DNA of 64,000 nucleotides from Bacteroidales bacterium (lineage in GTDB: Bacteria; Bacteroidota; Bacteroidia; Bacteroidales; F082), in NCBI GenBank assembly GCA_017395365.1, contig JAFPUN010000015.1, forward strand, positions 1-64,000. Reading direction: 5' to 3'. Each line of letters opens with the position of its first letter. The stretch's first letter is position 1. The notes below the pieces were generated by a model. It was not told the origin of the DNA, did not search any database, and saw only the letters and a program-made list of their open reading frames with translations. Positions 23,967 to 31,931 of this stretch are shown here, piece by piece. The position numbers and the translations under genes are program-made.

Positions 23967-26555
23967 ATGGCAAGTAACAACAAAGAAAGCAAAAAAAAGA
24001 ACCAACAAGTCAAAGAAGGTATTATAGGAACATTAGGGTGTTGCATAAAACTACTTCTGAGTTTAGTCTGCCTTGTTATCAGCATTTGCTTCCTTTTGTT
24101 TATTGCTAGATTACTTTTTCCAAAAAAAGTCAACCTATTCAATTATCATCTTTCAACTCGAACATTCGTTGAATTGAAAGCAGCTCATAAGTATAAAGCA
24201 GCAGCCGATTTTTATGAACAAAAGAGAGAGATTTTCACGCAACAGGGTGATAAATATATCAACATGACAGAAGTGTTTGATTGCTACAAAAGAATAGGGG
24301 AGTACGAAAAAGCTGAAGCAATTCTAAGAGACATGGATAGCTTAAAATACTTATCAGACAAAGAATTAAAGATGCTTGATAAAGAACCATGGTATTTAGG
24401 CTTCTTTCGATTCAATATAGCAAAAGAATACTTCAATCTATATGAAGAAATGGGCGATGTTGAAGGGCAAAAACACTATTTTGAAATAATGAAAGAGTGT
24501 CTTTCGCCTGATATTAAAAAGAATATTACCGAAAAATTAGGAGAGAAAAGCGTTTGGGCAGTAGATAACACGTTACGTTTATGCGAACTTAAGATGTTGT
24601 ATTTGTCTTCTCCCATGAAAGCAATTGTTGGAATGAATGACTATCTTGACGAAATAACAGATAGTGAGAATCACGGGCCATCCTACATATTAAAATGCGC
24701 AAATCTTTTGAACAATTGGATAATTGAACAAAGGGGTTCTTTGCCTGCATACGAATCAATATGTATTGCAGTGGATTATGCGTTAAATACTGATGTATAC
24801 AATGAAGATAAATCCGAATACGGAACATTGTCTGATATTTGCTATAAAGTTCACGATATCAAGAATAGCAAATGGTTCTATTCAAAATACACCACATTTC
24901 TGGAGGAGAGCACTTCTAAAGACGACCCCTTATATATTGAAAACCAAATAAGAGGATTCCGATACTTGGAAGATGAGCGAAACTGGGCCGAATTAGAGAC
25001 ACAAGTTATCGAATGTTGTACTGGTCTAAGGACTTTGTTGTCTAAAAACATATATACAATGAGCGAATCCCAAAGAGAGCATTTTGTCAATCTTCTTAAT
25101 GGCCCATTCGATTACGCTGCTAATCTATTATATGACCATCCTTCAGAAAAATTGGCATCACTCTGCTTTAAGAATTCCATTTTTATGAAAGGACTTCTTC
25201 TTAGATCAAGTCGTGAAATAGCTAACAAAATAAAGCATAGTGGTGACACCTCTTTGGTCTCAATGTATAACCAATTGCAAGAATATCGTAAAGAGTTGTC
25301 TTATAGAGAAGGATTAGGAGAAATCGGAAATGCAATAAGAATCCATCAACTGCGCAAAGATATTGATGCTTTGGATAAACAACTTGCCGTTTCTTCCAAA
25401 GACTATCGTATTGACCAAGAAAACAATTCTGCTTCAATACGATCTATAAGCAAAAGCTTAACTTCAGTTGATGCCGTCATTGATTATCTTCAGACAGATT
25501 CCGGCAAACTCATCGCACTTATTCTTACTAATTCTGGAAAAGTTGTATCTGTGAATTTAGGTTCAGAAGAGATGGTGCCGATCCATCCAAGCGCAAGGAA
25601 AACTTATTCCAACAAGGCCCTAACAGACTTTATATGGTCACCAATAGAGCCACACCTTAACGGTGTCAAGAATATATACTACTCGACTACTGGTCTCTTC
25701 AATAGTATTTCTTTCCAAGCTCTTGCATTAAGCACAGGCGAACATCTGATTGATAGGTACAATTTTCATCTTCTTTCAAGTATTTCGTGTCTTCTTTCAT
25801 CGCAAAACGATATGTTGGCTCAAAACAGAACAAACATGGCCATTTGGGGTGATGTGGATTATGGAAACAAGGAAACAGCGGCACCAGAAGACACAATCAA
25901 AAGAGATGTTGAAAGAGGCTCGCACCTTAGGCACCTTGTTTATTCCAAAGATGAAATTGATTCAATACGGCAAATTGTAAATGCTTGCAACGCTAACATC
26001 TCCTTTTTTGCTGGAACGGCTGCCACGGAACATTCTTTCCGTTTAAGGTCTGGTATGGGAGATAATATCCTTCATATATCAACTCACGGTTTCTTCGATG
26101 AAGACGATGCACACAGAAAGGACTATAATCCTATGTACAATTCAGGCCTTTTCTTCGCAGGTGCTGATTCAACATGGAATAAAGTTGAAACAGTTTTTGT
26201 TTCTGAATCAATGGAAGATGATGGGATTTTGAGAGCTAATGAAATCCAATATTTGGATTTCTCAGATTGTTCTCTTGTTGTATTGTCTGCATGCAAAACC
26301 GGTCTCGGGAAAAACAAGTCTTCTGAAGGCGTATTTGGTTTACAGCGTGCATTTAAGCTTTCAGGTGTTGAAAAGGTATTGATGAGTCTTTGGAATGTTA
26401 ATGACTATTGGACATCACGATTAATGCAAGAATTCTATCGACAATATTTTATAGAAGGCCTATCAGAAGAAGAAGCTCTTCATGCTGCCCAGGCCGCCCT
26501 CAGGCGAGAGCATCCTTCACCTGAGTATTGGGGTGCATTTGTGCTTCTTAACTAA
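23967..26555 (+). CDS. Membrane-anchored TPR-CHAT peptidase
   Basis: An 862-residue protein. One membrane helix at about 24-50 follows a basic N-terminus; helical TPR-like repeats (ADFYEQKREIFTQQGDKYIN, VFDCYKRIGEYEKAEAILRD and others) span about 60-470. A CHAT domain, a relative of caspases, covers about 500-862, with catalytic His707 in ISTHGFFDED and Cys776 in VVLSACKTGLGK. GVFGLQRAFKLSGVEKVLMS and WGAFVLLN close the domain as in the family. CHAT proteins in other systems cut a partner protein upon a signal sensed by the repeats. It ends the sigma/anti-sigma/caspase operon. Confidence 0.9.
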   Translation: MASNNKESKKKNQQVKEGIIGTLGCCIKLLLSLVCLVISICFLLFIARLLFPKKVNLFNYHLSTRTFVELKAAHKYKAAADFYEQKREIFTQQGDKYINMTEVFDCYKRIGEYEKAEAILRDMDSLKYLSDKELKMLDKEPWYLGFFRFNIAKEYFNLYEEMGDVEGQKHYFEIMKECLSPDIKKNITEKLGEKSVWAVDNTLRLCELKMLYLSSPMKAIVGMNDYLDEITDSENHGPSYILKCANLLNNWIIEQRGSLPAYESICIAVDYALNTDVYNEDKSEYGTLSDICYKVHDIKNSKWFYSKYTTFLEESTSKDDPLYIENQIRGFRYLEDERNWAELETQVIECCTGLRTLLSKNIYTMSESQREHFVNLLNGPFDYAANLLYDHPSEKLASLCFKNSIFMKGLLLRSSREIANKIKHSGDTSLVSMYNQLQEYRKELSYREGLGEIGNAIRIHQLRKDIDALDKQLAVSSKDYRIDQENNSASIRSISKSLTSVDAVIDYLQTDSGKLIALILTNSGKVVSVNLGSEEMVPIHPSARKTYSNKALTDFIWSPIEPHLNGVKNIYYSTTGLFNSISFQALALSTGEHLIDRYNFHLLSSISCLLSSQNDMLAQNRTNMAIWGDVDYGNKETAAPEDTIKRDVERGSHLRHLVYSKDEIDSIRQIVNACNANISFFAGTAATEHSFRLRSGMGDNILHISTHGFFDEDDAHRKDYNPMYNSGLFFAGADSTWNKVETVFVSESMEDDGILRANEIQYLDFSDCSLVVLSACKTGLGKNKSSEGVFGLQRAFKLSGVEKVLMSLWNVNDYWTSRLMQEFYRQYFIEGLSEEEALHAAQAALRREHPSPEYWGAFVLLN

Positions 26556-26560
26556 AAGCC

Positions 26561-27229
26561 TTAGTTCATCGGAATCACATTAGCTACAAGTTTGGAGTGC
26601 CATCCTTGGTGTTCAACACCAAGTGATATGGTCATATAGTATGCATCGCTCCCATTAAGGCTTTCAACATCGTAATCTGCCTTCTCGGAAAAATCAGGAT
26701 CCGTAACAGGCAGGTCGTATTCAACACCATTGTACATGAAGTTCACCCTCAAGCGCTTGTAATCGGTACCGTAACGGTTTTCCATGAAAAAAATGACATC
26801 AGTCGCTTTAATAAGCATCAGCGAATATCCCATTGTCTTATAACTATCTGGATGCACGGCCTTTCCTCTATTACCGAAAAGCAGATTATGGCGCGTATCA
26901 CAGAGCATGTTAAGTGTTTTAATATTCGTATTTAGATGGCCAACCTTTTCTATACCTTCAAAATAATAATTCTCGCTTTGCGCACAATCAGGACATGCTT
27001 CCACACCTGTAAGTTTTACAATATCCATCACTTTACAAGTGCTTGAAAGATGCATCGGTATTTCACCATGCTCTGTTCCTCTTGTTACTGGGCGAACCCA
27101 TTTCGGTGTTCCATTTTCCCTAACAATCATATAAAAACTTTCTTTTGGGTCGGTAGTGACTTCTACGCCACCTATGCAACGTCCTCCGTACTTGTAGGAG
27201 ACTGCCATGCAAACAAAGTATTTATCCAT
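26561..27229 (-). CDS. Unknown protein, possibly dual OB-fold, 222 aa
   Basis: A soluble protein opening MDKYFVCMAVSYKYGGRCIG, then WVRPVTRGTEHGEIPMHLS. This order recalls a small family of dual OB-fold proteins sometimes found near DUF488 genes; the recollection is weak. A CPDC motif lies near residue 78. It lies on the same strand as two DUF488 genes just upstream, but a 13-bp hairpin (27347-27380) and a gap of 117 bases separate them. It converges with the CHAT gene, with five bases between. Confidence 0.5.
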   Translation of the reverse strand: MDKYFVCMAVSYKYGGRCIGGVEVTTDPKESFYMIVRENGTPKWVRPVTRGTEHGEIPMHLSSTCKVMDIVKLTGVEACPDCAQSENYYFEGIEKVGHLNTNIKTLNMLCDTRHNLLFGNRGKAVHPDSYKTMGYSLMLIKATDVIFFMENRYGTDYKRLRVNFMYNGVEYDLPVTDPDFSEKADYDVESLNGSDAYYMTISLGVEHQGWHSKLVANVIPMN

Positions 27230-27346
27230 TTTTCATTACTTTTTTGTTCGACTTATTGGACGCTTCTTTTTTTTTGTCCTTCGTCTCTTTATGACAGTCA
27301 AAACAAAAAGGTAATCATTGGGATAATTTTTTTGGTATTAAAATAG

Positions 27347-27380
27347 TACAAGGGAGACACAAAAGAGTCTCCCTTGTACA
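27347..27380 (-). terminator. 13-bp perfect hairpin ending the DUF488 operon
   Basis: GTACAAGGGAGAC (27347-27359) and GTCTCCCTTGTAC (27368-27380) pair perfectly over an 8-base loop, 20 bases downstream of the 122-residue gene on the - strand. The T-run after it is broken (CTATTTTAA), so termination may be partial. Confidence 0.7.
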
Positions 27381-27400
27381 TTATGCCAACAAAAAGAATC

Positions 27401-27769
27401 TTATATTAAATTTGCTATGATTGCAAGTACAATGGCAAGGAAAAGCTTTGACCAAACGGAAAACCCCGTACCTCCAGAAACATAATTGTAATTTGCTTGA
27501 GTAATTGCCTCAAATAAAAGAGTGAAAAGGGAAAATAGAATGAAAAACGAAGGTATTGCAATCAAAATACACCAATACCAATCAAGGCAAAACAATGCAA
27601 TGAAATCTGACGCAATAGTTCCAAATGAAAGAACCGTAAAAATAATCATCAACAATCTATTTCTCATATATTGAGGAATGTTGATTTCTGCATATAAACG
27701 AATCGAATTATGATGAGCATTCGCCCATAGGCAAACAATAATAGAAATAATGGCCAAAGCTACTTTCAT
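27401..27769 (-). CDS. Unknown membrane protein, 122 aa
   Basis: Four hydrophobic stretches (KVALAIISIIVCLWANAHH; LLMIIFTVLSFGTIASDFIA; WCILIAIPSFFILFSLFTLL; VWSKLFLAIVLAIIANLI) make a small polytopic protein. No family recognised. It lies nine bases downstream of the second DUF488 gene on the same strand, so it is the last gene of that operon. Confidence 0.6.
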   Translation of the reverse strand: MKVALAIISIIVCLWANAHHNSIRLYAEINIPQYMRNRLLMIIFTVLSFGTIASDFIALFCLDWYWCILIAIPSFFILFSLFTLLFEAITQANYNYVSGGTGFSVWSKLFLAIVLAIIANLI

Positions 27770-27778
27770 AATGCTATG

Positions 27779-28237
27779 CTATTTAAGATGAATAATATTA
27801 ATATTCTTTTCGGGATTTGATGATTTCAAATACTCTACAACCAATCTGCGGTGGCACATTTCTGGAGTATCTTCGGTGCAAAGAAAACAGCATTTGTCAA
27901 ATTCCTCAATAGGAAATCTCTCTGCAATATGGCGCTGCTTTAGAAGGTTGTTAAACACAACAGTATAGCCATTCCAATCAATGACTTTGTCTTGATAATC
28001 TTTAAGCAATTCTTTGGTAGGTGCCAAATCTGTAATGTGAACATATTCTGCGTTACAAATCTCTTTCATGAAAAACTCTAAGTCAATGCCTTTTGCAAAG
28101 CCAGCAAGTTGACTTGAATTATTGATGCGAATATCTACAAGTTTCTTGACTCCAGCGTTCTTTAATAGTCCAAAGAATTTCCTTGCGTTCTTCTTTGTAA
28201 ACCCTATAGTATAAAGTGTAATCATATCAAAATTCAT
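27779..28237 (-). CDS. DUF488 family protein (second copy)
   Basis: About 152 residues. LYTIGFTKKNARKFFGLLKN at the start and FLCTEDTPEMCHRRLVVEYL near the end are hallmarks of DUF488, whose function is unsettled; the C-x-E-x4-CHR motif is conserved. It overlaps the end of the first DUF488 gene by about 11 bp if the ATG at 28237 (MNFDMITLYTIG) is used; an ATG at 28225 is also possible. The two copies share the motif but differ widely elsewhere, so they are not a recent duplication. Confidence 0.8.
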   Translation of the reverse strand: MNFDMITLYTIGFTKKNARKFFGLLKNAGVKKLVDIRINNSSQLAGFAKGIDLEFFMKEICNAEYVHITDLAPTKELLKDYQDKVIDWNGYTVVFNNLLKQRHIAERFPIEEFDKCCFLCTEDTPEMCHRRLVVEYLKSSNPEKNINIIHLK

Positions 28238-28850
28238 TTTCGTTTTCTTCACCTGGTTTAAATCCAATAGCTTTGTTCTTCAATCGATAGGCGTCTCTGC
28301 GTTGGTCTTCAGCGGTATAGGTGCCAAACAAAGCATCCACTTCTGGAAGTTTGCTGTTGCGTTTGCGTAGCATACCTTCTATCATTTCATCCTCTAACTC
28401 TTTATGGGTTTTGATTTCCGAAGTATGCAATATATGAAACACATCATATCCGTTGTCATAAAAATAACGAGATACCATAGAAAAACGATGGCAAGCCAAT
28501 GGATCTGCTTCTGAACACATCAAAGCAATATTGTGCCCTTGTTCTACACCGTTTTTTACTCGTTCTACTCCTTTAAGAAACGCCGGTGTCGTTACCGCCT
28601 TTTCAAAATTAACCTGGCCATCAATTATAGCATCGTATCTTCTGGCTCCAAATTCTTCTCCAAAATGCAAGTAATAGATTCCTTTGCTTGACAGGTAGCG
28701 TTTCAAGTTATCTTTGTTGAATTGTGGCGTATATGCACTTGCAGGAACGCTGCGAACATCCACCACACAATCAATCCTTGCTAATGTCAACAATGACAAA
28801 AGCTCTTCTGTAGTGCCATTTGAATGGCCAATTGTGTAAATCTTGTTCAT
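28227..28850 (-). CDS. DUF488 family protein (first copy)
   Basis: A 207-residue protein. IYTIGHSNGTTEELLSLLT, VVDVRSVPASAYTPQFNKD and ALMCSEADPLACHRFSMVS are the conserved DUF488 segments. A charged C-terminal extension of about 50 residues is specific to this copy. It leads a leftward operon with the second DUF488 copy and a membrane protein, from a -7 element at 28893-28900. The family appears in stress and defence islands, but its activity is not established. Confidence 0.85.
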   Translation of the reverse strand: MNKIYTIGHSNGTTEELLSLLTLARIDCVVDVRSVPASAYTPQFNKDNLKRYLSSKGIYYLHFGEEFGARRYDAIIDGQVNFEKAVTTPAFLKGVERVKNGVEQGHNIALMCSEADPLACHRFSMVSRYFYDNGYDVFHILHTSEIKTHKELEDEMIEGMLRKRNSKLPEVDALFGTYTAEDQRRDAYRLKNKAIGFKPGEENENEF

Positions 28851-28892
28851 TTTTCAAAATGCGTTTTCTACAGGTTTATGTCAACTTCAACT

Positions 28893-28900
28893 CAAAAGTA
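28893..28900 (-). promoter_or_regulatory. -7 element of the DUF488 operon
   Basis: On the - strand TACTTTTG fits TAnnTTTG, 43 bases before the first DUF488 start. Confidence 0.45.
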
Positions 28901-29096
28901 ATCTTAAGTAATAGTTTTTTTGTATCCAATGTTCAAATTTCTCTCGATTATAATCGCCTACAAAAATACTACTTTTCTCGGCTTAAAAGCCATACTTCAA
29001 TTATCATCTTCTTTTTGGGAACGGCTGCTTTTACTTATTATCATGCTTCATCAAGCAAAAATCACCTCTTTGAAAATATGGCAAAGTCCCGATTGA

Positions 29097-29340
29097 GAGG
29101 TCCATTTCCTTGCGCACGGCAAGACGGCACATTATATCTATACCAAGCCCATACATGGCACACAAAAGGCCAAATGGATAGACGACCACACCTTAGATGT
29201 TCGAATCAACGTCAAAATTAACACCGAACTGAAGCGCATCCTGCTTTCTTATGTCCCCTACATCACTATCCTTTCCCCGCAGTCGCTGGTCGATTCGCAT
29301 AAGGAGAGTTTGCGGAAAGCTTTGGAGCAGTATAAATGAA
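29097..29340 (+). pseudogene. Frameshifted C-terminal remnant of a WYL-domain regulator
   Basis: After a stop at 29094-29096 the frame reads KPIHGTQKAKWIDDHTLDVR and on to ELKRILLSYVPYITILSP, then needs a shift at the extra C near 29280 to continue QSLVDSHKESLRKALEQYK and a stop. This is the end pattern of WYL-domain transcription regulators (P-x-H-x-SQ...ELLS...V.VLSP..L...). The N-terminal DNA-binding part is absent. The preceding 28901-29094 stretch shows no recognisable gene. Confidence 0.7.
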
Positions 29341-29398
29341 TGGACTTACAACAAGTATTCCCAAAGTATTCTTCCAAAAATATCAAGCAATTCCAATT

Positions 29399-29537
29399 GG
29401 TCAGCAGGTTGCTTGCTTTTTCCGTCAGCAAGTTGCTGACGAATTGCATCACCTAATCCGTCACCAACTTGGTGACGAATTTCGTCAACGACTCGTTGAC
29501 GATTTGCTTTTGATAATTGGTCAACGGGTCGTTGGCC
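29399..29537. repeat. Array of five 19-bp palindromes with covarying arms
   Basis: Units start at 29399, 29423, 29459, 29483 and 29519, spaced 24, 36, 24 and 36 bp. Units 2-4 are perfect: CGTCAGCAA-G-TTGCTGACG, CGTCACCAA-C-TTGGTGACG, CGTCAACGA-C-TCGTTGACG. Unit 5 pairs fully with two G-T pairs; unit 1 is degenerate. Arms differ between units but stay complementary. One frame (29342-29545) translates them as RQQVADEL/RHQLGDEF/RQRLVDDL-like repeats; this peptide weakly recalls a segment of DUF1016-type proteins, so it may be debris of a coding repeat. Confidence 0.85.
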
Positions 29538-29675
29538 TATTATAATCCACTATAACCTCTATTTTCCCTTCCAAAAACCCACTCCACATCCACAAAAAAC
29601 ATGTATCTTTGCCATCGGTTCGCCCCCTAGATAGCAGGGAGCAGCCTCCTATCAGGCAGGGAGCAAGTCCGACAT

Positions 29676-29730
29676 TTCTTCGTTAGTTGTTCGATAGTTC
29701 TCCGATAGATGTTCGATATTTATTCGATAG
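29676..29730. repeat. 11-bp tandem repeat, five copies (TTxTTCGATAG)
   Basis: TTCTTCGTTAG, TTGTTCGATAG, TTCTCCGATAG, ATGTTCGATAT and TTATTCGATAG follow one another without gaps. The 11-bp period is one helical turn, as expected for an operator or a protein-nucleating site. It lies 127 bases before the DUF6266-like gene, with a further related GACTATCGAAG at 29772-29782. Confidence 0.8.
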
Positions 29731-29856
29731 AAAATAGGACAAATAACAAGGATGTAGCGAAAGACTATCGAAGATTTTCCGAACCTGCTACCTGCTTGGT
29801 ACGAAGCAAATACGAGACAAAACAATAATAGCAAACACTTAAATGAGAATGAAACC

Positions 29857-30579
29857 ATGGTAAAAATGAAACCCATAGCTGGCATGCAGATCATAGGCAA
29901 GATCCCTACACTTGGCGTGACCAATTACATCAGAAACGGCTCGGTCGTCACGCGCAAGTCCAATTCAGATGGCAGGCGCAGCAACTCCCGCAAGCAGTTC
30001 ATCCAGCGACAACGCATGCGTCACGCCATGGCGTTATGGAAGGAATTGGCACATTGTCAACCCATGTTCACCGAGGGAAAGACGCACTACCTCGGCTTTA
30101 TCTCCTTAGCCAACCGGATGCCTGCTGTGTTCATACCCAAACGCGGCCCTCTGAGCGGCGCCACGCTGCTGATGCCTAACATCCCTGTGAGCGGTGGCAC
30201 TCTGCAGCCCATCCAACAACAGTTAGGAGAAGTGGATGGTACTCCGGCACTCATCACCAGCCTCAAAGCCAACAACCAAAGGCCTTTTGAGCGGTTTTTG
30301 CTGTATACCGCCGAACAACAGCTCTATGTTGATAACGATTGCCCCGTGGTGGGCTTTCAGGTACGCGAAGTGAAGTACAACGAGTTTACCGAGATGGAAG
30401 GTTGCCTGGCTTTGGTGGACGATGTTTTCTCAGATGAGATGAAAGGTTGGGCTTTGGTACATATCATTGGGCAACGCTGCTCAACGCAAGGCATCGTCAC
30501 CCGTTGCACCTACTATGAGCAATTCACCACAGAAGAAGCCCTTCAAAATGCGGCCAAAAGTTATGGCGGGCTGAAATGA
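29857..30579 (+). CDS. DUF6266-like protein, 240 aa
   Basis: A soluble basic protein. The N-terminus (MKPIAGMQIIGKIPTLGVTN, NGSVVTRKSNSDGRRSNSRK) resembles DUF6266-type proteins of Bacteroidota, which start with a K-G-K-[IV] segment and a short Arg/Asn-rich repeat-like region and often come in several genomic copies; function unknown. The middle is beta-rich and the end is helical (EALQNAAKSYGGL). An 11-bp tandem repeat precedes it, and an rpe gene fragment starts 17 bases after its stop. The ATG at 29857 or at 29866 may be the start. Confidence 0.55.
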   Translation: MVKMKPIAGMQIIGKIPTLGVTNYIRNGSVVTRKSNSDGRRSNSRKQFIQRQRMRHAMALWKELAHCQPMFTEGKTHYLGFISLANRMPAVFIPKRGPLSGATLLMPNIPVSGGTLQPIQQQLGEVDGTPALITSLKANNQRPFERFLLYTAEQQLYVDNDCPVVGFQVREVKYNEFTEMEGCLALVDDVFSDEMKGWALVHIIGQRCSTQGIVTRCTYYEQFTTEEALQNAAKSYGGLK

Positions 30580-30595
30580 TCGTTGGCTCATCTTT

Positions 30596-30652
30596 TTCCT
30601 CAACCTAGAAGCCGACATCGAATTGGTCAACCGCAGTGAGGACGACAAGTAA
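30596..30652 (+). pseudogene. Fragment duplicating the 5' part of rpe
   Basis: The fragment encodes FLNLEADIELVNRSEDDK and a stop. The intact rpe gene at 32098 contains FLNLQADIEMINRSEADW at residues about 12-29. Thirteen of eighteen residues agree, and the DNA match is higher (for example GAAGCCGACATCGA versus CAAGCCGACATCGA). It lies 1.5 kb upstream of rpe on the same strand, with a RhuM remnant and a toxin-antitoxin pair between the two. Confidence 0.75.
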
Positions 30653-30760
30653 TAGAATGAGGGTTAGTCGTTCTTCTATCCAAACATCAATAGTAGTCGG
30701 AATCTCAGAAAAAAATCGCGATTCCGACTACTATTGTTTATTTCTTCGCAAAAAAAACAT

Positions 30761-30768
30761 TATCTTTG
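30761..30768 (+). promoter_or_regulatory. -7 element of the RhuM remnant (TATCTTTG)
   Basis: TATCTTTG fits TAnnTTTG, 18 bases before the ATG at 30787. Confidence 0.6.
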
Positions 30769-30786
30769 CAAAGAAAACAACATGTA

Positions 30787-31192
30787 ATGAGCAAACAACT
30801 CGAAATAAGAAACAGCACTGCGGAGTTCCTTATTTTCCAAGCGGAAGGAAAAGAAGACGGCATCCAAGTGGTTTACAAGGACGAAACCATTTGGTGCACA
30901 CAAAAAGCGATGGCAGCATTGTTTGATGTAGATAGAAGCGTCATCACAAAGCACTTAAAAAACATCTTTGAACTCAACGAACTCAACCAAGATTCAGTAT
31001 GTGCAATTTTTGCACATACTGCAGAAGATGGTAAAACATACAACACCCAATTCTATAATCTCGACGCCATCATCTCCGTTGGTTATCGGGTCAATTCATT
31101 GAGAGCTATTCCAATCCGACTTTGACCGCTTTGCAGAAAACGACATTTTACCGCTTGACTTCAAGGAAATCGAAAGTGGGCAAAACGACTGA
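30787..31192 (+). pseudogene. Truncated RhuM-family gene
   Basis: The N-terminal 113 residues read as RhuM: GIQVVYKDETIWCTQKAMAA, LFDVDRSVITKHLKNIFELN, YNLDAIISVGYRVNSLRA. Intact RhuM continues for about 200 further residues; here the frame ends at 31125, and another frame picks up SDFDRFAENDILPLDFKEIE and stops at 31192. An internal deletion with a frame change explains this. RhuM proteins have unknown function and often lie in genomic islands. Confidence 0.75.
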
Positions 31193-31246
31193 CAATAAAT
31201 GCAAAGCCATAAAGGTTTATATTCACATTACAACAAATAGCTTATC

Positions 31247-31606
31247 TCACCAATCTCCATCAATAATGTTAGCAATGATTTTATCGATCACTTGGTCAAA
31301 ATAGGGTTGGCGCAAGAAACAATTGTGCCTTGAAACCACATCAGCGACGTTGAACGAATTAACAATGTGAGTGACAAAATAAGATGCTTTAGGCATGGGA
31401 GATGACAGCCATTCGGATTGGATGGGAATTGTCAATTCAGGAATGATGTTCTTTGAAGAAACAAGCACAGCATAAAAAAGGCCAGGCTCCATTATTTGCA
31501 AATCATCGCATGAAATAACCAAAGCCGGATGTGGTAACACTTTGCCATCGGGAAGCACAAAAGGCACTTCCACTATTTCACGTTGATATACATTGTTTAA
31601 AGCCAT
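31247..31606 (-). CDS. MazF/PemK-type toxin
   Basis: A 119-residue protein with the beta-barrel pattern of PemK/MazF endoribonucleases: QREIVEVPFVLPDGKVLPHPALVIS at the start (proline-rich strand loop, of which PHPALVIS is diagnostic), PGLFYAVLVSSKNIIPELTI in the middle and a C-terminal helix. The family cuts mRNA, usually when its antitoxin is degraded. It overlaps the antitoxin gene by 10 bp; antitoxin-first order is typical. It converges with the RhuM remnant. Confidence 0.75.
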   Translation of the reverse strand: MALNNVYQREIVEVPFVLPDGKVLPHPALVISCDDLQIMEPGLFYAVLVSSKNIIPELTIPIQSEWLSSPMPKASYFVTHIVNSFNVADVVSRHNCFLRQPYFDQVIDKIIANIIDGDW

Positions 31607-31902
31607 TGCTCCAATCCTTTAGTAAGTTGACCACTGCGAGATTTTAGATATGTGCTATAGTCCTCGGCAGCTAAACTTGGAAAATCGCTTTCCTCAAGCA
31701 GCGGATAATCTTTTAGTCTTTCTGCCAACATTTCATTGGTAAGTTTGCTGTGAGAATGAAACCGTTTCTTTTCGTTTACCTGCGACAACAGCCACTTCTC
31801 GACCTGTTGCTGAAGCCATGTCTGAAACGACTCGTCAATCTGCAAGACCTTTTCAGCCTGCATAACCAAATTCTCGTCTAACGAAATGGGATAGGTGCAC
31901 AT
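31597..31902 (-). CDS. Antitoxin partner of the MazF/PemK-type toxin
   Basis: A 101-residue acidic/helical protein. The N-terminus (MCTYPISLDENLVMQAEKVL, then DESFQTWLQQQVEKWL) looks like a short ribbon-helix-helix DNA-binding part, and the C-terminal half (NEMLAERLKDYPLLEESDFP) is the flexible toxin-binding tail. The frame is open further upstream, but the promoter at 31924-31931 favours the ATG at 31902. Confidence 0.7.
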   Translation of the reverse strand: MCTYPISLDENLVMQAEKVLQIDESFQTWLQQQVEKWLLSQVNEKKRFHSHSKLTNEMLAERLKDYPLLEESDFPSLAAEDYSTYLKSRSGQLTKGLEQWL

Positions 31903-31923
31903 TGTTTTCTTTTTTTGTGATTG

Positions 31924-31931
31924 CAAAAATA
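31924..31931 (-). promoter_or_regulatory. -7 element of the toxin-antitoxin pair (TATTTTTG)
   Basis: On the - strand TATTTTTG fits the consensus, 21 bases before the antitoxin start. Confidence 0.55.

Noticed and set aside
29342-29545. Open frame of about 69 codons across the palindrome array as a gene
   Set aside because: No promoter or start context, no complete domain. The palindromes alone could explain the repeated peptide. It is kept as a repeat, with a note on a weak DUF1016 resemblance.
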